Below, piece by piece: positions 1 through 6,606 of a DNA stretch of 10,358 bases. The translations under genes and the position numbers were made by a program. Positions within the stretch are counted from its first letter, which is position 1. Each line of letters opens with the position of its first letter. The notes beneath the pieces are model-generated. The model was not told where the DNA came from and ran no database searches. It worked only from the letters and a program-made list of their open reading frames with translations. Source of the DNA: DASRWT01 sp046728035 (lineage in GTDB: Bacteria > Methylomirabilota > Methylomirabilia > Rokubacteriales > CSP1-6); NCBI GenBank assembly GCA_046728035.1, contig JBKPDT010000304.1, positions 1-10,358 on the forward strand. Reading direction: 5' to 3'.

Positions 1-1490
1 GCCTTTGCCGGCGCGGCGACGGCGGCCGCCCCCGCGGCATCGGCGGCCGCCGGGGTCGCGGGCGCCGAATGGCCGCGGCGGCCGTCCATGAGCACCTTGA
101 TCTGGGCGCGCGTGAGGGGGCCGCGGAGATAGGACATCGCCCAGCGCGTCTCGAACACCACCGGGGCGTCGTCGTGGATGTTGTGCATGAGGAAGATGCG
201 GGTGCCGAGCCCCGCGATGGTCTCCTCCATCTTCCTCCGGTCGAAGCGGCTCGTCCCCCCCGCCGCCGCGCCCTCCAGCCCATCCAGCACCCGCGCCTTG
301 TCGCGCTCGGTCTGCAGCCGCCCGATGAACCACGTCCCGGCATTGGACAGGCCCTTGTAGTCGAGGTCCACCGGGTTCTGGGTGGCCAGCACCACGCCCA
401 CCCCGAAGGCGCGCGCCTGCTTGAGCAGGGTGAGGAGCGGCGGCTTGGACGGCGGGTTCGCCACCGGCGGGAAGTAGCCGAAGATCTCGTCCATGTAGAC
501 GAGGGCGCGGAGGCTCGTCGTCCCGGACTGGGTGCGCACCCAGCCCAGCGTCTGGTTGAGAAGGAGGGAGACGAAGAACATCCGCTCCGCGTCGCCGAGA
601 TGCGCGATCGAGAAGATGGACACGCGCGGCTTGCCCTCGCGCGTGAAGAGGAGGGACTGCACGTCGAGCGGCTCGCCCTCCATCCAGGCCGCGAACCCGG
701 GAGCGGCGAGGAGATTGTTGAGCGTCATGGCCAGCGCGAACCGGTCCTTGGAGGGGAAGAAGGCCTCGACGTCGAGCACCCCCACGCGCTTGATCGGCGG
801 AGTCTGGATCTGCTGGATCAGGCCCGCGAGGTCGAGATCCCGCCCGGCCGCCCAGGCGTCCCGGAAAATGGTCGAGAGGAGGATGTGCTCCCGGCTCTTC
901 ACCGGATCGGTCTCGACGCCGACGAGGCCGAGGAGGCTGGTCACCGTGGTGCCGATGCGCTCCCCGAGGGCCTCGGCGTCCCCTCTCACCGCAGGGGGCG
1001 GCGCAGCGAACGACTTGAGGATGGAAACGGGCAGGCCGGCATTGCTGCCCGGCGTGTAGATCGCGAAGTCCGCCGCCTCGCGGAGCCGGCGGATGCGGGC
1101 ACCGTCCTCGCCCCAGTCGGCGAGCCCCTTCGTCCACGCCTCGGCCTGCTGCTGGGCGAAGGCGTCGGCGGACATGCCCTTGCGGCGGGCGTCGTCCTCG
1201 TTGATCCAGGGGCGGAAGTCGCCGGGGCGCAGCTCGGGGAAGGTCAGGAGGAGATTGCCGAGATCGCCCTTGGGGTCGATGACCAGGGCGGGAATGCCGT
1301 CGAGCGCCGCCTCCTCGAGCAGCGTGAGACACAGGCCGGTCTTGCCGCTCCCCGTCATGCCCACGCAGACGGCGTGGGTCACGAGGTCCCTGGCGTCGTA
1401 GAGGAGCAGCCCCTCGCCGGGCTTCTTCGCGCCCAGGTCGTACGGACGCCCGAGATAGAAGACGCCCAGCTTCTCGAAATCCGTGGTCAT
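1..1490 (-). CDS. HerA/DUF87-like P-loop ATPase (C-terminus beyond the window)
   Basis: This reads open from an ATG at 1490 to the left edge, giving 496 residues without a stop, so the C-terminus is missing. Residues 44-51 are a Walker A loop (GMTGSGKT), preceded by a short beta-rich N-terminus. A Walker B strand (LVYMDE) ends at D334/E335, and ATQNP at 369-373 is the usual sensor strand of HerA/FtsK-type ATPases. The family (COG0433) contains hexameric DNA-translocating or helicase-like motors. The cellular role of this branch is not established, and no HerA partner nuclease (NurA) is visible. The last residues seen form a low-complexity Ala/Pro-rich stretch, probably a linker to a further domain outside the window. 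The start codon overlaps the amidohydrolase stop as ATGA, so translation is probably coupled. No signal peptide is seen, so a cytoplasmic location is likely. The ATPase call is firm; the specific function is open. Confidence 0.88.
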   Translation of the reverse strand, partial: MTTDFEKLGVFYLGRPYDLGAKKPGEGLLLYDARDLVTHAVCVGMTGSGKTGLCLTLLEEAALDGIPALVIDPKGDLGNLLLTFPELRPGDFRPWINEDDARRKGMSADAFAQQQAEAWTKGLADWGEDGARIRRLREAADFAIYTPGSNAGLPVSILKSFAAPPPAVRGDAEALGERIGTTVTSLLGLVGVETDPVKSREHILLSTIFRDAWAAGRDLDLAGLIQQIQTPPIKRVGVLDVEAFFPSKDRFALAMTLNNLLAAPGFAAWMEGEPLDVQSLLFTREGKPRVSIFSIAHLGDAERMFFVSLLLNQTLGWVRTQSGTTSLRALVYMDEIFGYFPPVANPPSKPPLLTLLKQARAFGVGVVLATQNPVDLDYKGLSNAGTWFIGRLQTERDKARVLDGLEGAAAGGTSRFDRRKMEETIAGLGTRIFLMHNIHDDAPVVFETRWAMSYLRGPLTRAQIKVLMDGRRGHSAPATPAAADAAGAAAVAAPAK

Positions 1491-2725
1491 ATCGTCCGCT
1501 TGTAGGCGACGCCCCCCTTCATGATCAGGAGCAGGTTGTCCTGGTTCTGGAAGAGGCGGAGATCCTTGAGGGGGTTGCCCTTGACGACGAGGAGGTCGGC
1601 GTACTTCCCGGGCTCGACGGTGCCGATGTCGGACTCCATTCTGAAAATCTGGGCGTTGATCTGCGTGGCGGACAGGAGCACTTCCATGGGCTTCATGACC
1701 TGGGCCTTGAGCTCGAGCTCAACGGTGCGCTGCGCCTGCATGTCGCCGAGCAGGTCCGAGCCGGAGCCGATCTTGCACCCGGCGCGGTAGGCCTGGGTCA
1801 GGCCCTCCACGCTCTTCTCGCGCGCCATGTTGATCTTCTGGACCTGGTGCTCGCCGATACCGTAGTTCTTGCCCTCGCGCCAGATGGCCTCGTAGGTGAC
1901 CATGGTGGGCACGAGGAAGGCGCCCGCCTTCTTGATGGCCTGGGCGCCGGCGGCGTCGAGGAGATTGCCGTGCTCGATGCACCGGACGCCGGCGCTCACG
2001 GCATTGCGGATGGCGGTACCCGAGTACGCGTGGGCGAGGACGTACTTGCCGACGGCGGCGGTCTCCTCGACGGCCGCGCGCATCTCCTCCACGGTGTACT
2101 GCGTGGTGTCCAGCTCGTCACCGGGCGACATGGCGCCGCCGGAGGCCATGATCTTGATCTGGTCCACGTCGTGCCGGATCTGCTCGCGCGCGGCCTTCCG
2201 GACCTCGTCGGGCCCGTCGGCGATGACGCCCACCATGCCGACGCAACACTCCACCGGCGCCATCCACTCCGCGCGCCGCCGCTTGTCCGCGTGCCCGCCC
2301 GTCTGCGATAGCGCCCGTCCCGAGACGAGGAGCCGCGGCCCCGGATAGAGCCCGGAGGCGACGGCCTCGCGGAAGCCATAGTCGGCGCCGCCCGCGTCGC
2401 GGACGGTGGTGAAGCCCTGCATCAGCGCCTGCTCGATCCGGCGCATAGCCTTCGCGGCGACGAGGCTGGGCGGGTTGTTCCGATGCTGCTCGGGGATATT
2501 GGCGTCCACCGCGCAGACATGGACGTGGGCGTCGGTGAGGCCGGGCATGAGGGTCTTGCCCTTGCAGTTGATCGTGTCCACGCGGCCCTTGAGGGGCCCG
2601 ACCTTCCCCGATCGGATGACGTCCTTGATCCGCTCGCCTTCCACGACGACCGCGGCCCCGTCCACTGGCTCCTTGCCGGTGCAGTCGATCAGGAGAGCGT
2701 TGGTGAAGACGGTGATCCCAGCCAT
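1487..2725 (-). CDS. Metal-dependent amidohydrolase (imidazolonepropionase-like, COG1228)
   Basis: This is a complete 412-residue protein, a normal length for the family. A beta-sandwich N-terminus leads into LMPGLTDAHVHV, where H67 and H69 are the first metal ligands. TTVRDAGG follows at 106-113 and H145 lies in TGGH. K191 (QIKIMASGG) is the probable carboxylated bridging lysine, H232 (AHAY) and H252 (IEHGN) are further ligands, and D324 (GSGSD) is the catalytic aspartate. The C-terminus returns to the sandwich with EPGKYADLLV. All catalytic positions are present, so it should be an active binuclear hydrolase. Close relatives include Xaa-Pro dipeptidase and N-acylated amino-acid hydrolases, but the substrate cannot be read from sequence. 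There is no signal peptide. The ATG at 2725 has AGGAGG (2730-2735) four bases upstream. It overlaps the downstream ATPase gene as ATGA. Confidence 0.93.
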   Translation of the reverse strand: MAGITVFTNALLIDCTGKEPVDGAAVVVEGERIKDVIRSGKVGPLKGRVDTINCKGKTLMPGLTDAHVHVCAVDANIPEQHRNNPPSLVAAKAMRRIEQALMQGFTTVRDAGGADYGFREAVASGLYPGPRLLVSGRALSQTGGHADKRRRAEWMAPVECCVGMVGVIADGPDEVRKAAREQIRHDVDQIKIMASGGAMSPGDELDTTQYTVEEMRAAVEETAAVGKYVLAHAYSGTAIRNAVSAGVRCIEHGNLLDAAGAQAIKKAGAFLVPTMVTYEAIWREGKNYGIGEHQVQKINMAREKSVEGLTQAYRAGCKIGSGSDLLGDMQAQRTVELELKAQVMKPMEVLLSATQINAQIFRMESDIGTVEPGKYADLLVVKGNPLKDLRLFQNQDNLLLIMKGGVAYKRTI

Positions 2726-2766
2726 GAGGCCTCCTCGCTCGTGCGCGGCGTGTGGTCAGCGGGCGA

Positions 2767-2795
2767 ATTCTAGCAAGTTTTGGGGGAGTGGTCTC
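2767..2795 (-). promoter_or_regulatory. Possible sigma70-like promoter for the amidohydrolase gene
   Basis: On the minus strand, TAGAAT (2767-2772) matches the -10 consensus at five of six positions. Seventeen bases upstream is GAGACC (2790-2795), a weak 3/6 match to the -35 box. It lies in the most AT-rich patch of the intergenic region and would give a leader of roughly 35 bases before the ATG at 2725. The organism's sigma-factor preferences are unknown and the -35 is poor, so this is tentative. Confidence 0.25.
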
Positions 2796-2843
2796 AGGCG
2801 TCCTGCCCTCCGTCGGGCAATAGTCCGCCGCGCCCGAGGTCCC

Positions 2844-2979
2844 GGCGGCCGCCAAGTGGCCGCCAGGAAACGCGTGTTCGGATGGCATGCGGGGTGCGTG
2901 TGCACGGGCGCAACTGAACGCCCCGCATCCGAGCGGGAGAGGTTCAGCCACCGACCGGAGGCGCCTTCGCCGGGGCGCC
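2844..2979 (+). other. Cluster of inverted repeats in the leader of the 50-codon ORF
   Basis: Three inverted repeats occur in this non-coding stretch. First is a 7-bp GC-only stem, GGCGGCC (2844-2850) with GGCCGCC (2858-2864), loop of seven; the same spot carries the direct repeat GGCCGCCA. Second is an 8-bp pair, ATGCGGGG (2887-2894) with CCCCGCAT (2921-2928), enclosing TGCG/CGCA (2895-2898 with 2909-2912) and a central GTGCAC. Third is GGCGCC repeated at 2960-2965 and 2974-2979, just before the GGAGG of the small ORF. Together they could fold as a structured 5' leader or small RNA. GC-rich DNA yields chance stems easily and no known riboswitch class was recognised. Confidence 0.3.
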
Positions 2980-2990
2980 GGGAGGGGATC

Positions 2991-3143
2991 ATGCAGATCG
3001 ATACGTGGTACGATTTGGCGGTCCGGGAGCTGAGCGAGATGACGGATCACGCGAGGGAGATGATCCGCGAGGCCGAGAAGACCGCGTTCCCGGCTACCCC
3101 CGAGACGGAGGCGCCGGCCGAGCCTCCCGCTCGAGCCGCCTGA
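2991..3143 (+). CDS. Small 50-residue protein of unknown function
   Basis: This is the only plausible plus-strand gene. The ATG at 2991 has a purine-rich GGGAGGGG just upstream (from about 2980), and the reading frame ends in TGA at 3141-3143. Most codons end in G or C (about 43 of 50), like the clear genes in the window. The protein starts MQIDTWYDLA. Residues 5-31 look like an acidic/basic amphipathic helix, followed by a Pro/Ala/Glu-rich disordered tail. There is no signal peptide, membrane segment or cysteine motif. It is divergent from the amidohydrolase and convergent with the binding-protein gene, so it would need its own promoter; none is obvious. The same frame stays open far upstream, antisense to the amidohydrolase, but the start here is chosen by its ribosome-binding site. 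I do not recognise a family. Confidence 0.5.
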   Translation: MQIDTWYDLAVRELSEMTDHAREMIREAEKTAFPATPETEAPAEPPARAA

Positions 3144-3186
3144 CGTTCCGCCCGTCGTCCCGGGGCGGCGAGCGCCTGGCAGAAAT

Positions 3187-3210
3187 GGGCGCCCGCCGCC
3201 CTTGGATTTT
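3187..3210. terminator. Weak hairpin between convergent genes, possible bidirectional terminator
   Basis: GGGCG (3187-3191) pairs with CGCCC (3197-3201) around a five-base loop. On the plus strand it is followed by TTGGATTTT; on the minus strand by ATTTCT. It sits between the small ORF stop (3143) and the binding-protein stop (3217), where a shared terminator would be expected. A second GC stem, CCGCCC (3148-3153) with GGGCGG (3163-3168), lies just after the small ORF but has no T run. Both are short and lack a strong U tract. Confidence 0.3.
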
Positions 3211-3216
3211 CTGAAC

Positions 3217-4758
3217 CTACCGCGCCAACGCCTTCGCCTCGTACATCCACACCTTCTCGTCGGCCCGCGGGCTCCAGTCGATCCAGGGCGCGACCCCGTA
3301 GAGGTCATGCTGCTGCCAGAGGAAGACCCACGGCACCTCGTCGTGGACCAGCTGCTGCAGCTCGGCCCAGGCCTCGAGCCGCTTCTTCGGGTCCACCACG
3401 GTGATGGCCTGGGCGATCTTGGCGTCGATGGTGGCGTTGTTGCCGAAGGACGAATAGGTCGGCTTGGCCTGGAACAGCTGCTCGATGACGGTCTGGGCGT
3501 CCAGGGAGGGCCCCCAGCCCAGGAAGAACATGTCGCCGGTGGTGCGGTTCTTGATCTTGTCGAGGTGGGTGCCCCACTCGTTCACCACCACGTTGACCTT
3601 GATGCCGAGCCGCCCGAGCTGGGACGCGATGGCGAGCGAAACGTCCTTGTCGAGCGGGTAGCGGCCCGACGGCGTGTCGAGGGTGAGGGCGAGCTTGGTG
3701 GGATCCACCCCCGCCTCGCGGAAGAGGGCCTGGGCGCGGGCGGGATCGTACTTGATGCACTCGGGCTTGGACGAGTAGTCCACGTTCAGCGGCGCCAGTG
3801 GCCCGCACATCTTGGAGGCGCGGCCGCGCAGCACTTGCGCGATCAGCTCGTCCACGTTCACCGCGTGGTGGATGGCCTTGCGCACCCGGAGATCCTGCAA
3901 CGGCCCCGGCTTGAGGTTGACGAGGGCCAGGTAGTTGATCCGCGAGGACACGGTGGCGCGCACCTTGGCCTTGCCGCTGCGGTCCACCTGCTCGACGTTG
4001 AGCGGGGGGACGTCCTTCATGATGTCGATCTCGCCGGCGAGGAGCGCGGCGAGGCGGGCGCTGAACTCGGGGATGTAGCGGAAGGTGACGCGGCTGAGAT
4101 CGGCCGGCCCCTGCCAGTAGTCGGGATTGCGCTCGAGGACGAGCTTCTCGTCCCGCGACCACTGGACGAACTTGAACGGCCCCGTGCCGATGGGCTTGGC
4201 GGCGAGCGCCGCCACCCCTTGCTCCTTGAGGGCCTTGGGGGGCATGGGCAGGAAGTCGGTGGCGGCCATGCGGTCGATCAGCCCCGGCCAGGGCTTCTCG
4301 GTGATGAAGCGCACCGTGGAGTCGTTGACGATCTGGACGTCCTTGACCAGGGCCCAGCGGGGCGCGTAGTGGCTCTTGCTCGCCGGATCCTTGATGTAGT
4401 CCATGGTCGCCTTCACCGACTGGGCGTTGAAGGGCTCGCCGTTGTGGAACTTCACACCCGGCTTGAGCGTGAACTCCCACGTCGTGTCGTTCACGATCTT
4501 CCAGCCGGTGGCGAGCATGGGGGCGGGCTTGTAGGTCTTGGCGTCCCGGTCCACCAGCCGGTCGTACATGTGCTCGAGCTGGTTGTTGGTGGTCCAGTCC
4601 ACGATGGTGTTGGGCAGGAGCGAGCGCGGCTCCGCCGCGAATGCCACCACCACTTCCTTGCTCCGGGCCCGGTCCTGCGCGGCCGCCGGCGGCGCGGGCA
4701 GGACCGCGGCGGCGGCGAGGGCGAGGAGCGCCAGCACGGGGGCGATCGAGCTCAGCAT
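3217..4758 (-). CDS. ABC transporter substrate-binding protein, family 5 (DppA/OppA-like)
   Basis: This is a 513-residue periplasmic or surface solute-binding protein of the SBP_bac_5 type, which captures peptides or other small solutes for an ABC importer. Residues 1-27 form a hydrophobic signal peptide ending in PPAAA before QDRA; unusually it has no Lys or Arg before the hydrophobic core. No lipobox cysteine is present. Family hallmarks are ML.TGWKIVNDTTWEFTLKPG (81-101) followed by VKFHNGEPFNA, GTGPFKFVQW (191-200), NPDYW (211-215), and RVRKAIHHAVN (291-301) in the hinge region. The length is typical. The ATG at 4758 is fixed by a perfect AAGGAGG five bases upstream; the frame is open further upstream, but that overlaps the permease gene and has no start-like context. 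It is the last gene of the run and follows two permease genes. The ligand cannot be deduced. Confidence 0.95.
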   Translation of the reverse strand: MLSSIAPVLALLALAAAAVLPAPPAAAQDRARSKEVVVAFAAEPRSLLPNTIVDWTTNNQLEHMYDRLVDRDAKTYKPAPMLATGWKIVNDTTWEFTLKPGVKFHNGEPFNAQSVKATMDYIKDPASKSHYAPRWALVKDVQIVNDSTVRFITEKPWPGLIDRMAATDFLPMPPKALKEQGVAALAAKPIGTGPFKFVQWSRDEKLVLERNPDYWQGPADLSRVTFRYIPEFSARLAALLAGEIDIMKDVPPLNVEQVDRSGKAKVRATVSSRINYLALVNLKPGPLQDLRVRKAIHHAVNVDELIAQVLRGRASKMCGPLAPLNVDYSSKPECIKYDPARAQALFREAGVDPTKLALTLDTPSGRYPLDKDVSLAIASQLGRLGIKVNVVVNEWGTHLDKIKNRTTGDMFFLGWGPSLDAQTVIEQLFQAKPTYSSFGNNATIDAKIAQAITVVDPKKRLEAWAELQQLVHDEVPWVFLWQQHDLYGVAPWIDWSPRADEKVWMYEAKALAR

Positions 4759-4763
4759 GGGAG

Positions 4764-4770
4764 CCTCCTT
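4764..4770 (-). promoter_or_regulatory. Strong ribosome-binding site deciding the binding-protein start
   Basis: On the minus strand this reads AAGGAGG, five bases before the ATG at 4758. It is the best Shine-Dalgarno site in the window, and it selects this ATG over an open extension of the frame up to 5106. Higher translation of the binding protein than of its permeases would suit the usual excess of this subunit. Confidence 0.8.
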
Positions 4771-4783
4771 GGGATTCGCGCCG

Positions 4784-5614
4784 TCAGGCGCGGAATTTCG
4801 GGTCGAGCACGTCGCGCAGCCAGTCCCCGACGAGATTGATGCCGAGCGCGGTGAGCGCCAGCGCCGCCCCGGGGAAGGCAGCCAGCCACCACGCCACGTA
4901 CAGGAAGTCGCGGCTCTCCGAGAGCATGCTCCCCCACGCGGGCGTCGGAGGCTGCACGCCGAAGCCGAGGAAGGAAATGGCCGCCTCCGCCACGATGAAC
5001 TGCGAGAACTGGAGGCTGGCCACGATGATGATGGACGGCAGCACGTTGGGCAGGACGTGACGGAAGAGGATGCGCCCGCGCCCGAGGCCGAGCGCCGCCG
5101 CCGCATGCACGTATTCGCGCTGCTTCACCGACAGGACCTCCCCCCGGACGACGCGAGCATACACGACCCATCCCGCGGCGGCCAGGCTGATGATGATGTT
5201 CCGGAGCCCGAGCCCGACGATGGCGTTGATGGTGAGGGCGAGGAAGATGAACGGGAAGGAGAGCTGCACGTCGACCAGCCGCATGAGCACCGTGCCCGGC
5301 CAGCCGCCGAAGTAACCGGCGAGCAGGCCGAGGAGCCCGCCCACCACCGCGGTGAGGAACACCACGCACAGGCCGATGAACAGCGCGATGCGGGCGCCGT
5401 AGATCACCCGCGACAGGAGATCCCGCCCGAGCTGGTCCGTGCCCCAGGGATGCCCGGCGGTGCCCGGCGGCTTGAGGCTCTGGGCGAAGTCGCCGGTGAG
5501 CGGATCGTGCGGGGCGAGGAGGGGAGCGGCCAGCGCGGCCAGGATGGCGGCGCCGGCGAGGACGATGCCGAGAATCCCGAGGCCGTTCCGGCGCAAGCGC
5601 TCGAGAGGTATCAC
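4784..5614 (-). CDS. ABC transporter permease, DppC-like
   Basis: This is a 276-residue inner-membrane permease of the binding-protein-dependent (BPD_transp_1) family, partner of the DppB-like permease upstream. An N-terminal membrane segment (about 12-33) is followed by the DppC-type periplasmic motif HPWGTDQLGRDLLSRVIYGAR (55-75, with one GTD and one GRD). Several more membrane segments lie between about 76 and 265. The EAA loop that docks on the ATPase subunit is at about 167-190, containing AAAALGLGRGRILFRHVLPN. The length is normal for DppC. The start is GTG at 5614 (MIPLERLRRN); the Shine-Dalgarno sequence is weak (GAGGG), and the start is buried in a hairpin and overlaps the stop of a 24-codon mini-ORF. 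The stop at 4784 is 25 bases before the binding-protein start. Ligand specificity is unknown. Confidence 0.94.
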   Translation of the reverse strand: MIPLERLRRNGLGILGIVLAGAAILAALAAPLLAPHDPLTGDFAQSLKPPGTAGHPWGTDQLGRDLLSRVIYGARIALFIGLCVVFLTAVVGGLLGLLAGYFGGWPGTVLMRLVDVQLSFPFIFLALTINAIVGLGLRNIIISLAAAGWVVYARVVRGEVLSVKQREYVHAAAALGLGRGRILFRHVLPNVLPSIIIVASLQFSQFIVAEAAISFLGFGVQPPTPAWGSMLSESRDFLYVAWWLAAFPGAALALTALGINLVGDWLRDVLDPKFRA

Positions 5615-5685
5615 GAGCGCCCTCGCTGCGCTCGGGAAACCATTTCCATATCCGCTCGCCTCGCCTTCGGCTGCGGCTCGCCCAT
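5611..5685 (-). CDS. Possible 24-codon coupling mini-ORF between the two permease genes
   Basis: The ATG at 5685 overlaps the stop of the DppB-like gene as TGATG. The frame runs 24 codons and ends in TGA at 5611-5613, which overlaps the GTG start of the DppC-like gene as GTGA. It therefore links the two permease genes at both ends. The peptide begins MGEPQPKARR and is strongly basic; it has no recognisable domain. It could act only to carry ribosomes across the gap, or be chance within an inserted intergenic repeat. There is no independent coding evidence. Confidence 0.25.
   Translation of the reverse strand: MGEPQPKARRADMEMVSRAQRGRS
5614..5634. repeat. Seven-bp inverted repeat over the DppC-like start
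   Basis: CGAGCGC (5614-5620) pairs with GCGCTCG (5628-5634) around a seven-base loop. In minus-strand RNA this stem includes the first base of the GTG start and its weak ribosome-binding region, so it could hold the start closed until ribosomes arrive from upstream. The adjoining stretch to about 5680, with repeated CGCTCG, CTCGCC and GGCTCGCC words, looks like a compound intergenic repeat unit. Confidence 0.45.
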
Positions 5686-6602
5686 CAAGCCCGCCGCGTC
5701 CGCGGGTCGATCCAGCCGTACAGGAGATCGACGATGAGATTGATGAGGGTGTAGGTCAGCGAGACGACGAACACGGCGGCGAGCACCAGGGGGAAGTCGC
5801 GGTTGAGGAGGGCCTGGACGGTGAGCCGCCCCACCCCGGGCCAGGCGAAGATGGTCTCGGTGATGACGGCCCCACCCAGGAGCTGACCCGTCTCCAGTCC
5901 GGCCAGGGTGACGATGGGGATGGCGGCGTTCTTGAGCGTGTGCTTGGCGACCACCACCAGCTCGGCGAGGCCCTTGGCCCGGGCGGTGAGGATGTAGTCC
6001 TCGCCGAGGATGTCGAGCACTGACGACCGCGTGAGTCGCGCGATCCGAGCCGCGTAGAAGGCCGCGAGCACGACGACGGGCATCACGTAGTGGTTGGGCC
6101 CGCCGGTGCCGCCGGTGGGGAGCCAGCCCAACTGCACCGAGAAGAAGTAGATGAGCATGAGTCCCAGCCAGAATCCGGGGATGGCCTGGCCGAGGACGGC
6201 GCCGCCCATGCCGAGGTAGTCCCAGACGGAGCCGCGCTTCATCGCCGAGATGACGCCCACGGGGATGGCGAGGCAGAAGGTGAGGAGGAGCGCGAAGCCG
6301 CCGAGCTTCAGGGTGGCGGGGAGGCGCTCGAGCACGAGGCCGAGAGCATCCTGCTTGTAGCGGAGTGACTCGCCGAAGTCCCCACGGACCGCTCCCGCCA
6401 TGAAGCGGCCGTACTGCACGGGGAGGGGATCGTTGAAGCCGAGCCGCTGCCGGAACTCGTTGAGGTCCTTGGCCTGGATGTCCATGGGGAGGAAGAGGAG
6501 CACGGGGTCGCCGCCGAGCCGCGCGAGGAAGAAGACGGCGGTGAGGGAGAGGAAGACGACGAGGAGGGTCTGGGCGAGACGTGAGACGACGAACGCGCGC
6601 AA
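5685..6602 (-). CDS. ABC transporter permease, DppB-like
   Basis: This is a 305-residue inner-membrane permease of the BPD_transp_1 family, DppB branch. The N-terminal segment (about 7-29) is followed by the long DppB-type external region (30-95) with LGFNDPLPVQYGRF at 54-67. Membrane segments lie at about 100-121, 133-156, 172-190 and 273-296. The EAA loop is at about 202-226 (DYILTARAKGLAE), and ETIFAWPGVGRL at 249-260 is a DppB hallmark. The length is typical. The start is TTG at 6602, with GAGGGGG (6607-6613) four bases upstream; that purine run comes from a palindromic repeat and contains part of the preceding gene's stop. The stop at 5685 overlaps a mini-ORF ATG. It forms the membrane channel with the DppC-like protein; no ATPase subunit is in the window. 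Confidence 0.94.
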   Translation of the reverse strand: MRAFVVSRLAQTLLVVFLSLTAVFFLARLGGDPVLLFLPMDIQAKDLNEFRQRLGFNDPLPVQYGRFMAGAVRGDFGESLRYKQDALGLVLERLPATLKLGGFALLLTFCLAIPVGVISAMKRGSVWDYLGMGGAVLGQAIPGFWLGLMLIYFFSVQLGWLPTGGTGGPNHYVMPVVVLAAFYAARIARLTRSSVLDILGEDYILTARAKGLAELVVVAKHTLKNAAIPIVTLAGLETGQLLGGAVITETIFAWPGVGRLTVQALLNRDFPLVLAAVFVVSLTYTLINLIVDLLYGWIDPRTRRA

Positions 6603-6606
6603 TCTA

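Noticed and set aside
69..1505. Long plus-strand open frame opposite the ATPase gene
   Set aside because: Its product is His/Arg/Glu-rich without any domain and mirrors the codon pattern of the ATPase gene, whose Walker motifs prove the minus-strand reading. It is a GC-driven antisense frame.
2804..2819. TGCCC/GGGCA inverted repeat as a terminator or operator
   Set aside because: Only five base pairs, without a T run, in GC-rich DNA; it is not distinguishable from chance.
2118..3308. 396-codon minus-strand open frame crossing the amidohydrolase start and the intergenic region
   Set aside because: It is a shifted frame of the amidohydrolase gene; Arg/Gly/Pro-rich with no domain.
3202..4839. 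545-codon plus-strand open frame opposite the binding protein
   Set aside because: The translation is low-complexity His/Val/Gly/Arg-rich with no motif, and it covers a clear family-5 binding protein on the other strand.
4538..5737. 399-codon plus-strand open frame across the binding protein and DppC-like permease
   Set aside because: It spans two well-supported minus-strand genes and reads as charged low-complexity sequence.
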